Positions 1-13,200 of a stretch of 64,000 nucleotides of DNA are shown piece by piece. The notes below the pieces were generated by a model that did no database searches, had not been told where the DNA came from, and saw only the letters and a program-made list of their open reading frames with translations. The stretch comes from Apus apus (Eukaryota; Chordata; Aves; Apodiformes; Apodidae), in NCBI RefSeq assembly GCF_020740795.1, contig NC_067312.1:59644405-59708404 (forward strand), written 5' to 3'. A program made the translations under genes and the position numbers. Each line of letters opens with the position of its first letter. The stretch's first letter is position 1.

Positions 1-3000
1 GCTATGACATCCATAGGATGACAAATGAGTACTTTGTACTTCCTGTGTACAAAACCCACAGTCCCTAAAGAGGATACATAATTTTGGAGCTACAGAGAAA
101 GAATGAGCATGGAGCTCTGGGGAAGAAGCATAAAGATCTACGGTCTTTTCCTGTACATCATGTTATACAGCCCCTGTGAAAAGTACAGAACCATGAAAGG
201 TTCACACAGAAAGCAAGTAATTCTTGTGTTCTTCATGACATAACTTCACTGAGAGGCAGAGAGGAAACCAAGAAACCATTCTTGCTGATACCCTGGCAGT
301 TAAAACCCTGTCTTGGAAAATGGGAGTTTGGGCTTTAGGTATAGAAACTCTGCTTTATAGACTGATGCCCAACCACAAAACTATTAGCCAAAAACCAGTT
401 ATAAGCACTTCAAGCAATCATGGGACATGACACCTTACTCAGAGAGACCTACCAGCTGAAGTGCCCAAGCATATATTAGCACTTCATCTCCTGTGCAGCT
501 CACCAGCTTTTTCTCCAAACTTACTGAGGGAAATCTTCAATTAGGATTGATGGAACTAATGAACTCCAGTGTTAGACACTTTGCACCATGTATTGGGCAT
601 GAATACATAGCTTGGAATTGAAGACTTCATGATGCATCTTGTCATTTGAAATAAAAATTGTGGGCAAGTCAAAAGCGGGATCCAAGATATGTGAATCCTC
701 AGACTGCTACAGCAAACAACTACACTGTCTCTTTGGTCTGTTAGCCTGGAGAGATAATAGCACTTCAACCCCATAGTGAGCATTTACACCTCCTCCTCTA
801 GACACTATGGCTTTTACCTCTTTAGAAATGGTATTAAGTCCCTGTTCACCTAGGCTTCTTTAGGTTTGCAGAGAGAACTTTTGTAAGAGAAAATGTGGAT
901 CTGCAGCTGTAGTGCAAGTTTTGGGGCTACATGACTCAATGGCAGTACTCCTCTGAGGACACTTATGAGAACATTTTGTCACATAAATCACAATACAGAT
1001 GAAAGGTTAATAGCCTGCACCAGGGGAACTCATGTTACCTTAAGCATACAACAGTGTGTTGCATAGTTTCAGAGCATTTCAAGAGGTTTACTGACTTTTC
1101 CTTTCAGGCTTTTCATGATTTAAGGACTGCAACCTGCATATGAAAACCTTAAGTGCTTCAGAATATAGAGACCAGAGTTCTGTCCCTTTTATTTCACCTG
1201 AAGGTCTTTGAACTCTTGGAAGGATACCAATTGCACAGAAAAGACCTTTCATTTCATAATCAACAGGAAACACAAGTAAATGTTTGTTGCAGACGTCACT
1301 CAGATTGCTATTTGGAAGCAATGAACCGTCTAAAGCAGCACTTCCCAAACCCTGGTCTACCATCTAAATCTAAATGATTGTGGAGTCCTACATGCAAGTG
1401 GGATGACTCCTTCTGGGGCTGTGGAATAGCACTGCAGCTGTTCCTCAGTCATATAACCAGGAAAGTGAGATTGATCCCTCACTACACAACATATTTTGCA
1501 TGAGAACCTGCTGCTTGCACAGTGATTCGCAGAAAAAAAAGCCTGAAAACAAATTGTATCAAGCATAGATCATCCAGTGAAACATCTTCAGGTTACAAAA
1601 TGCAGTAATGACTGAGTGAAATGGGGCACCACATACCAAGTCATGCCATACAGTGAAGACACTGACTACTAAACAGCATGTGTACTGCTGAAGGAAAAAA
1701 ATAAACCACACTGAAGAGCTGTGTGGCATTAAACCACACAGCACAGAAAGAACTCCTGGAAGAAGTCAGTTTGATCCTCTTTTGGTGGGAGGTTAGTACA
1801 CTATGCATGTGTTCTTAATAAAATATTGATATTTCTGTGAGAAAGATACTTGAAAATCAGTTTCTTTTTATTTCAATTTGTGGTATTTATATGAGAAAGC
1901 TAAAGTGCTGGCTGGCCTTCTCTGCACTGACAATATTTACTGTTCAGTTTTCTGTTGGAGCCCTTTTCTTCTTTGAGGTTTCCTGTTTCAGACCTCAAGA
2001 GCTCTTAATGCATTTTAGTTCCCAAGAGTTCTTGGGGTTAGTTCCATTACCAAACTGGGTTTGAGAGAAAGACATTTTTGTCTGCCTTTATGTCATATAA
2101 TGATTTTTGCAATTGGAACATGTAACTGAACACCTCCCTCCCCCCCCCTTTTTTTTTAATTAAAAATTATGCTTAAACTCTCCATGCAATTACATTAACT
2201 CATTCCAATTGTTATATATTTATATATAAAAAAATACTTTCACATGGAAACATTCCATGAGACAACACAGAGCAAGGACACTGAGACTCCTGTACTTTTT
2301 CCTCAATGTTACAGTGTTTGTAGTCTACTTCTAATTAAAAAGTGAATTGAGATGTGTAAGTAGTAGTCCCTCACCATCTGGGATCTGTATCCTTAACAAA
2401 AAATGTTGCAGGACCTAGCTATTGGCATGCATTTAGATCAAGCATGTATGTGATAATTACATGGAGGGAAAGTGGGAGGACCACTTAAAAAAAGCAGTTC
2501 TGAGAATACTCCTGAAGTTCCAAGAGGGACAATGTTTTTCTCCCCAAGGTTTAATTCCCCTCAATATGCAAACAAGGGATTGAAACTCACCTGAAATTGG
2601 GACTGTGTCTGTGCTAACAAATGTCCCAAGGACTGCCCTCTGGCACAGAGGCCAACTTGCCAAGAGCAGTTTGCATCCACATTATTTACCTTTCAGCCTC
2701 CAGAACAGGCTGGTTGTTTCCAAAGTGCCCACCGGGAATGGTACCTTGCTAACTCCTGAACTGTGCACTCCTAAATCTGTGCCAGCAACTGTTACACCAA
2801 CTAAGTGCACAGATGAGCAAGCTACAGTGTGCCAGAAAATTTTCTGGCACTGAGTCTACCAACATAGATCAAGTGTGACTGGCTTAAAGTTAAGCCCTTA
2901 ACAGACTTATTTTGGTCTCTCCTTAGCCAATAGTATGATTTATTCAACATTTCTTAACCATCCATTTTAGGGTGAAACAAACTATGTTTTTGTCCTTCTA

Positions 3001-3040
3001 GGTATCTTGGCATCAAGTAAAAAGTTTTCTCACACACAAA
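1..3040. other. Intergenic DNA, no gene recognised
   Basis: This AT-rich stretch has only short open frames (under 95 codons) on both strands. None resembles a family I know or shows a convincing exon with flanking splice sites. A C-then-T homopolymer run lies at about 2140-2157 and an AT-rich tract at about 2212-2236. CDO1 lies beyond ATG12 in human, so I searched here for cysteine dioxygenase peptides on the minus strand and saw none. The stretch may be the ATG12-CDO1 intergenic space, but that is inference from human gene order. Confidence 0.6.
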
Positions 3041-3044
3041 AAAA

Positions 3045-3199
3045 ATATGGATGCCCCATCCCTGGAAGTGTTCAGGGTCAGGCTGGATGGAGCTTTGAGC
3101 AACCTGGTCTAGTGGGCGGTGTCGCTACCCATACAGGGTCATTGAAACTATATGATCATTAAGGTCCCTTCCAACCCAAATAATACTTTGGTTCTATGA
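3045..3199 (+). mobile_element. CR1 LINE 3'-end fragment
   Basis: The segment reads as the 3' untranslated tail of an avian CR1 retrotransposon: 'ccatccctggaagtgttcag', then 'aggctggatggagctttgag', then 'ggtcccttccaaccca', ending in 'ggttctatgaaa'. That is a variant of the ATTCTRTG-type 3' terminus of CR1. Only about 150 bp of the 3' end remains, the usual outcome of 5' truncation during target-primed insertion. It is degenerate and has no coding capacity. Confidence 0.9.
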
Positions 3200-3664
3200 A
3201 AATACAGTGAGATGCATCTGATATCTCATGGTGTTGTGGTTACTGAAACAAGTGCAAAGCAGAGACAAGCAGAATATGTAGAATTTTATGAAGAATGGAT
3301 ATGTGAATTTCATCCCCCTCACTCTGATTTTACTGTAGATCAGTACATTCAGGATTATGCTGTGGGAATAATTAGGACAGACACATATTCTGTTAATGTC
3401 TTAGCAGTAATTCTTCAAGACATAAATGTCTATATAACATTTGCTCAATATGCACACAGGTGACATGACATCATTTAACTCTCAAGGTAACTTTGGTTTC
3501 ACTTATCTCCTTCATCTTTTCCAAGTGATTTTAAGTCTAGTTCAAGCCACAAATGAGTAATACATCATTGATGCTAGTCTCTAAACCATTATCTCAGCAA
3601 TAACTGATATGAATAATGCCTCCCAGCTCAGAGAGTTAGAACTTAGTGATTGTTACCTTGGGAG

Positions 3665-4240
3665 ATCAAGGGAGGTTCTTCCACCCCTCCACTGGGCCTT
3701 GGTGAGACCTCACTTGGAATATTGTATCTAATTCTGGGCTCCTCAATTCAGGAGGGACAGGGATCTACTTGAGAGAGTCCAACACAGGCTAAGAAGATGA
3801 TTTAGGGACTGGAATACCTGCCTTATGAGGAAGGCTGAGACACCTGGGGCTTTTCAGTCTGGAGACGAGAAGACTGAGGGAGGGTTTAATTAACATCTAT
3901 AAATATATGAAGGCTGGACATCAAAAAGGCAAGCTCATCAGTAAGCTCTTTTCACTTGTGCCCTGTGATAGGACGAGGGCAACAGATTCAAACTCGAACG
4001 CAGGAAGTTCCACCTCAACATGAGGAAGACCTTCCTTACTGTGAGGGTTACAGAGCACTGGAACAGGCTCCCCAGAGAGGTTGTGGAGTCTTCTTCTCTG
4101 GAGACTTCCAAGATCTGTCTGGATGCCTTTCTGAGTGATCTGCCCTAGTTGTGTGTGGTTTTTTGGTCCTGTTCCAGCAGGGGGGTGGACCCGATGATGT
4201 CCAGAGGTCCCTTCCGACCCCTAATATTCTGTGATATTCG
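3665..4240 (+). mobile_element. CR1 LINE fragment (ORF2 C-terminus and 3'UTR)
   Basis: About 575 bp of CR1 in sense orientation. The left part corresponds to the end of the reverse transcriptase ORF ('ggtgagacctcacttggaat' encodes the conserved VRPHLEY-type stretch). The middle has 'aggaagttccacctcaacat'. The right end has 'aggtcccttccgacccctaa' followed by 'attctgtgatattc', the CR1 3' end. Frames are broken throughout, so no protein is expected. It lies just beyond the probable end of the ATG12 transcript and does not overlap either gene. Confidence 0.92.
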
Positions 4241-4289
4241 GATGTTGTAAAGTAATAAGTCTTTCATAACACCAGTATAATAACTCTGC

Positions 4290-7200
4290 TTTCCAACACT
4301 TATCTTTATTTATCAGTCTTTAAAAATTAGTTTATTTACTGAATTTTTTCAATTTACCAATTTTTAAATTCTATTACATAAAATCAAGCTAATTAAATTA
4401 TATTGCAAATATTGGTAGTTCAGTGCTCTACCATCTCTGGATAGAACACAATACTTTTCTAAGTTAACTATTTTTGGGTTTGTTTTTATTTGCCACTCTC
4501 ACAGACCTGCACAAAATGCCAACCCTTGCGTTCATACCCTTTTTCCCTCATGCTGCAGCAACTGAAGTTACTTTAACCATACAGTGAACACCTTTGCTCA
4601 AGGCAAACTGAACAGAGAACATATTTCATGTTCTACCTAAGATTTGGATGTTTCCAATTTAATGGAAATATTATTTTTAAAGAGGCAAGTACATATATTT
4701 TAAAGCAGGATCATATATGATTTTACATGCTAAAAATGTCACTTCTTAAAACAGGAGAACTAAGATGTCTTTTGCAAGCTTTGTCTTTTGCAAATTCTAC
4801 AAGCAATGTGCTGCTAACAATTTAAATGTTCACGCAATATATCCTATACCTGGTATCTTTGCAGTCTAGTCTGCTATTTAAGAATATGCACAAGGAAAGA
4901 GTCAAGCCCTGGCTCCAGACAGAGAGAGCCCATGGTCCTTAAGGAGTTACCAGAGATAAACAAGCACAGATTGCCTCCCTGATGTGAGAAGGCAGAAAAC
5001 TATAGGGAAAATTGGCAAAAAGGAGGACTGGCTCTGTAAAGAGGGTACAGAAGCTACACAGAGGAATTAGTGAGATTGGAACTGGCAGTCGTTGAAAGGA
5101 AAGAAACAGAATAAAAGCAGCCACTTAGAACATTCAGGAAACAGAAAGCAAGAGCAGGATCAGGTGAGTAGTGGCAATGTACTGGTAAACTACGGCCAAG
5201 AAGTAATTAGTTAGGGTTGGAGAAAAAATAAGAGCAGAAAAATGCTGGAGTAAACAGTGATAAATAAATACTGTTCAAGGCACAAGCTGAATCTTAAATA
5301 AATTAATACCTCAAATCTGCATAAGTAAGTTATCCAAGTTAAAAAATGTACATGGTGAATAAAAGAAATGCAAAGCATTACTCTTCTTAACATTAGTGGA
5401 CTATTACCTTTGAAGGGGTCAAGGTAAAGATTAAATTATCTACGGATTCAACATGAAAGACAACCTTCTACCTTTAGCTAGATATCACAATCTACAGTTC
5501 TCCTTCACCTCAAGATGTAGTAGATCCACACTGCATCAAACACAAAATCCCCCCAAAACCACACACACACAAACCAACCTTCTTGCATCACTTCTGAAGA
5601 GCACATATGTGTTATATTAGTAATTTCATTTGTTAAGATCAAATGAGGTGAATGGTATGAATAGAAAATTCTTTAAAGAGAGCCAGACTCTCCCAGTAGC
5701 TTATCTTAAGCAAACACACTGCCACACTGGAGAACAAACTACTTACATTTGTAAGGCCAGTAGGTGGACATATTACGAAAAAGACTGGGGGGGTGGAGCC
5801 GGGAATCTAGGAAAAACTACACAAATACCTTAGTCCTTGTGTACCCTCTAGTGGCCGTGCAAGGTGCTGTTGGCCTCACCGCAAACACCCAGCATTTCCT
5901 TAAGACTGCACCAGAGTGCTTACCTCTGCAATAGCTCTCTCCTATAGACAAGAGATTAATGAGATCAGGGTTCTAAGCAGGCAAAAGTATGGATTATTTT
6001 GAAATATTTACGTTCACAACCAATTCTGCTTTTAGCTTAATGCAATTAATTCAGGCTTTTCGCTTTAAAGTGGTAAAATACATCAAGCTATTCCCAGAGC
6101 AAACATTCAGGGCATGTGCACGTGTTGCTATGCCATGCAAACTGCAGCACCATCAGTAAATTAACCTGATAATAGTTCTCCAGAAGTTCTTTAAGGATGG
6201 AAACAATCTGCTACATAGGTTGCAGAAACCACCTGAAGCAGCAATGAACTGCTGGAGACCATGGTCCCAGCATGCTTTGAACTAGAGCTGGTTGCTTTGC
6301 CTGCAGGTGCTGAGGAAGTGGATTACATCAGGGACCAGAACTGTATCCAGAACAACACTTGGCCAGCAAACAGCTAACATTTAATTTAGTTCAGTTTAGA
6401 CAAACAAGGAAGATTGTACAACAGACATTGAAAATAAACCCACAAAAAAAACACTCCCCACACCCAAACCATCAAATAAATAGAAGAAAGGTCAGTACAA
6501 GGTAGCAGTTCCTCTTCAAGACCAAAAAAAAAAAATAAAAATTATGATGTTATGACTGAGCAAAAGGATATGAAGTGCATTGTTTTGTTAATGGAACATG
6601 CAGCTGGTGAAACAAGAAAATAACAGCAGCCAAAACAAGAATGTAGAATGTGTAAAGTAGGTTTTTAGCACCTGATGTCTCTTCATTAGACGTAACAGCC
6701 AGATGCATTGCTTGACTAACAACACCAGTCATTAAGCAGTACCAGAAGAAACATCTTGGCAACTGCTGAAGTGCTCAGCCTTCAACAAATCACTTCACAA
6801 CTGGGGTGGGATGAAACCATTTCTGAAGCCTATCATTATGTTGTGCCACAAAAATGAGGTACTTACACTACCAATACAATGAAGTCACAGGACAAAGGAA
6901 TTATACTATGTACCAACACCTACATATCAATGATGAGAAAAAAAAAATAAATCACAACACTGTCCTGAAATTACATAAGGCACATTCAAGATTTAAGACT
7001 TCATAAAGAATAGGACACACATAACAGATATACATCTCAGAAATAAACTGAAACCCAGGAAACACATACAATAAACATCCCTTTTAATAAAAAAGGAACT
7101 TTTATCTTCAGTACAGCACACAGAATGACAGCGCTGGCCAGTCCTCCAGACAACTATGAAACAGCTTCCCTTCAGATGCACCTCAGCAGCAAGAGAGCTG

Positions 7201-7468
7201 GCTCTACTTCACAGACGGCAGATGCAGGGGAGTTTTTCTGTATCCTATATGTACATCAGAAAAAAGCTTCAAGCTACATGATCATATAGCCTAGGTTTCT
7301 AGGCTAGGTAGAATTCTCTTACATTATTCATCTGCATCATTTTTATAAATGTACAGGCATAAGCAGAAACACAAAAATCCTTCCTTCCATGTGTATACAA
7401 GTTGAGTTTAAGAAAGTTAGTCCCTTTTCCATTTTTGAAGAACCTTCAACAACTGTGTTGCTTGTCAT
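4290..7468 (-). other. ATG12: Probable ATG12 3' untranslated region
   Basis: This stretch lies downstream of the ATG12 stop codon on the minus strand and has no recognisable coding exon or large repeat. Minus-strand AATAAA hexamers lie at 4310-4305, 4336-4331 and 4490-4485, close to where the CR1 begins, with weaker ATTAAA hexamers at 7088-7083 and 6385-6380. A 3'UTR of about 3 kb would fit the long 3'UTR known for vertebrate ATG12 mRNAs, but the true cleavage site cannot be read from sequence alone. A short perfect hairpin (7-bp arms, 4-nt loop) lies at 7289-7306. Confidence 0.5.
4305..4336 (-). terminator. Candidate distal polyadenylation signals for ATG12
   Basis: Two canonical AATAAA hexamers read on the minus strand (4336-4331 and 4310-4305), about 3.1 kb after the ATG12 stop and just before a CR1 insertion. 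They are the most distal canonical pair before the repeat. Proximal alternatives exist at 6385-6380 and 7088-7083 (ATTAAA), so the site in use is uncertain. Confidence 0.35.
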
Positions 7469-9992
<2,524 letters not shown>

Positions 9993-10008
9993 GCCGCTCG
10001 GCGGGCAG

Positions 10009-10020
10009 CGGAAGTGACGC
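10009..10020 (+). promoter_or_regulatory. ETS/CRE-like composite site
   Basis: The sequence CGGAAGTGACGC fuses an ETS core (GGAA, as bound by GABP or ELK factors) with a CRE half-site (TGACG). It lies 17-28 bp upstream of the ATG12 start codon. Such composites are common in divergent CpG-island promoters. The match is read by eye; occupancy is not known. Confidence 0.5.
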
Positions 10021-10068
10021 GCGGCCGCCAGGCACGCGGCTCCCGGCGGGACACCGCCCCGGCTTCCC

Positions 10069-10078
10069 GTCAGGTGAC
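10069..10078. promoter_or_regulatory. CLEAR-like E-box 1
   Basis: GTCAGGTGAC differs by one base from the palindromic CLEAR consensus GTCACGTGAC bound by TFEB/TFE3/MITF, the master activators of lysosome and autophagy genes. It lies almost midway between the two start codons. The central mismatch (CAGGTG rather than CACGTG) would weaken TFEB binding and may instead favour other bHLH or ZEB-type factors. Confidence 0.4.
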
Positions 10079-10089
10079 CGGGCGGGCGG

Positions 10090-10099
10090 GTCACGTGCC
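10090..10099. promoter_or_regulatory. CLEAR-like E-box 2
   Basis: GTCACGTGCC contains a perfect CACGTG core with a 5' GT flank matching the CLEAR consensus; only the 3' flank departs. It lies 21 bp from the first E-box and about 110 bp upstream of the AP3S1 start codon. USF or MYC/MAX could also bind this core. Confidence 0.5.
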
Positions 10100-10206
10100 G
10101 CCCCGCGCCTCCCGCGCTGGTCTCGCGCTCGTCCCGCCGCCCGGGAGCGGGAGCAGCGGAGGGAGGGAGGGACGGGAGGGAGGGAGGGAGCAGCCCCCGC
10201 CGCACC

Positions 10207-10275
10207 ATGATCAAAGCCATCCTCATCTTCAACAACCACGGCAAGCCGCGGCTCTCCAAGTTCTACCAGCGCTAC
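10207..10275 (+). CDS. AP3S1: AP3S1 coding exon 1
   Basis: Encodes the first 23 residues, ending KFYQRY, followed by donor TAC|GTACGG. The frame stays open for another 175 codons into the GC-rich intron. That extension is a composition artefact, because conserved residues resume only at exon 2. Arg22 differs from the Pro I recall at this position in human. Confidence 0.97.
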
Positions 10276-13200
10276 GTACGGGCCGGGCCGGGCGGGGCGG
10301 GGCGGGGCGGCCGCGCTTCCGACGTGGCGGGTGGTTCCCCCCGCGGGCCCGGGGGCGGCTGTGGGGCCCGGGGGGCCGTGGGGCCCGGGGGCGGTGTTCC
10401 CGGGGCGGTGTTCCCGGGGCGGGGCGCGGGAACACGGGGGACGCTTCCCAGGAGGGTGCGGACGAAGCAGCGTTTTGTCCGTAGTGCTCGGGGCGGTGCC
10501 CGACTCGCGGCTCTGGCTCTTGGAGAAGTCGGATTTAACTTTGCTGGGAGGGACGTGTCTTCGTCCTGCGTCTCGGGGCAGAAGCGAGGGCTGTGCTGCC
10601 CCAGGTGGTGCTGCCAGGCTTCTAATTACAGCAGTGCAATCGATACGGGTCGTTGCTATGAGACCACTGAATTTGATCCCTTCTCCTTTATAAAGGCAGT
10701 ATTGGGAAATTCTGATCGATGGTTTCGACCCAGTTTCCCTGCTCATCACTTCTGGGTTGCCAAGCAAATGTCTTTCCTTTGCCATTTTGAATGTAAACAT
10801 TAAAACGGAAGATCCTTACCTGTACACAGTGATAACTGTTCCCCTTGGGTGCATCTCCACTGTCCTGGTACCTTCCAATGCAGAGCTACAATGAATGAGT
10901 ACAGAAGTTTCTTTCAGTTTATTTTCTTTTTTTTTTTTTTTTTTCCTGGCATTATGGAGGGTAAATGCATAGGTAGCTGAAAGACTCTGAGAAAGCATGC
11001 AAAACTAGCACTGATGCCAAACAGTTAACTTCTATTATCATTTTCCATTCAGATGTATTTAATGTTCTTGTGTTTTCTATTACTGTTGTGTGATCAAAGT
11101 CCTGAGAGGGAGAGCAGAAGGACAGGAGTGAATGGCAGGAGGGTATGAGATTTTTCTTGTCAAGTCCACCCTGCCCTGCCCATTTTCATAACTGGAATTA
11201 GAGCAAATCCTCAATGCTTGAAGGAGGGTAGTAAGTCTGTGTGTAAACAGGACACCTTGAAACTTTGAAAATGTGAATACCACATGAAACTAAGAATTTA
11301 TGTCTTTTAAGTGGTTTCCCTAAAGCTTTGCAGCGCACAGACACAGTTGTAGTTGGTTTGATTGTCTTTGTGTGACTTCAGCAAGGCAGGTTTGTTTATG
11401 GACTCCTTGACACATGCTTTAATCTTGATGGAACCAGTGCTGGAGTCAAATTTAGGGTTGTTTTTTTCTTTTTCTACAAATGGGAGCATCTCGTGCTTTC
11501 TAGAGAGATCAGTTTGGTCAGATCTGTGAAAGAGGTATTTTTGTGCATCACAATACCACCTCTTATGAAACACGTGTAGCATTTTTCCCTGATATATATG
11601 AGAATAGAAAGAGTTTAGTTTCTACCGCATAAAAGGAAGTTAATAGTCTTTGGCAATGGTGTAGCAAGGTAACATTTCATGGCAGTTATATAGGAAGATG
11701 TGTGCCATGGTTTTATGTTACAGAATGTAGAACTATGACCATAATTACCACGTTAAAAATAATTTTCTGAACAACTTGTGAATGAGGGCAGGTTCAGTAT
11801 CTCGTTTTCTTAAGGAAAAAAGGCACACTGCCTTCTTCCTGCAACTGTAGAAAATACATGGAAAGTAACTGAACTGACTGTGGTAGAGAACAGCAGGGAC
11901 TGTTTAAGGCACACAAGCCATAGAAGGAGGAACCTGCAGTTTCTTGCTCTCTTTTATGAAGCAATTTACTTGTCCTGGAGCTTTTTGAGGATGCCTTTGT
12001 GGATTCTTGAGGTCTGCAAAATAACACATGGATTAAGATGACGAATACAAACCACACCAATGCCAGGCTTTGTTTAGCAGATATGCAGGGTACTGCTTTG
12101 TTCCAGCTGAAATAATGTTTGAGATACATGCACCAGTTTTGATTAGATTGTTCATAAAAATGGTTTAAAATGCTGACGTGCATACTCAGGCAGGGTTGGA
12201 GTCTATTTGTCCTTAATAACTTCAGGGCTCTGTGTTGAAAAACAGATGTAGGATTTTAGGAACTGCATCTAGATTTCTTTCACTATGGACATGGAAACTT
12301 GTTAAAAATGAGTACACTCTTACAGAAGAGTAGCAAAAAGCAGGTGTGTAGGAGTGCTGGAGTTGCAGTGGGGGCTCTAGAGGAGCCCAGTGAATTCAAA
12401 CTCAGAAGTGATGTTTCTGATCTGCTAGCTGTTGCTCATGATGCTGTTGTATTTAAAGCTATTTCTGAAAGTTATGTATTGTTGGAATTTTAGCTTCCCC
12501 ACCCTTCAAGCTTTTGAGACATTGTTTTCCCCCCTGTTCATGGGTGAAAGTAGTTTCAAGACATTTCTGTAGCTGTTCAGGCTATGGTGCAGATAAAAAA
12601 AATCCAGAATACTTGAGAAGACTTCCCACTTACTTGAAGAAAATGTTTTTTAAAGGGCTTTTTTAGATGTTTCTTAATCTTTTTCCAGCTGCTTCTCAGT
12701 AGTGTATAAATCTAATGCAACTTGTAAAAATATCTGCAGCTTGTAAATTGGCATATTTAAGGGTTCAGAAGTAGATAGTTTGAGGGTGCTAATAAAGTTT
12801 GTGTTCTCTTTATTATGTCTGTGCTGTGCATTGTTGAATAATCCATTTTAGCTTTATAGTAAAATATGTTTTCTGTCGTAGAGTGAAGATACGCAGCAAC
12901 AAATTATCAGAGAAACTTTCCATTTAGTGTCAAAACGTGATGAAAATGTCTGTAATTTCCTAGAAGGAGGACTGTAAGTACCAAGTTTGAAATAAATTCC
13001 CAGTACTTACTGGCTAGCAATATAATTACGGCTGATTTTAGTATAACTGTTTTTACAGTTATAATGTAAATGCCATATCACTTGAGGTATTTTAATACAC
13101 AACGAATAATACCATGTTGCACCAGGCATACTTGTTCTTTACTAACTGAAGCGTACATATACATTTTGTTTGTATGTGTATATATATGTATCCAAATGAT

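Noticed and set aside
1-3040. Possible CDO1 exons next to ATG12
   Set aside because: CDO1 is the human neighbour, but no minus-strand frame shows cysteine dioxygenase motifs such as the HXH metal site with its surrounding residues.
3212-3463. Plus-strand frame of 83 codons with a protein-like composition
   Set aside because: It starts directly after a CR1 tail, has no recognised motif and no splice or poly-A context.
10207-10803. 198-codon frame continuing AP3S1 exon 1 into intron 1
   Set aside because: Conservation ends exactly at the GT donor (10276) and resumes in exon 2 at 12882, so the extension is intronic.
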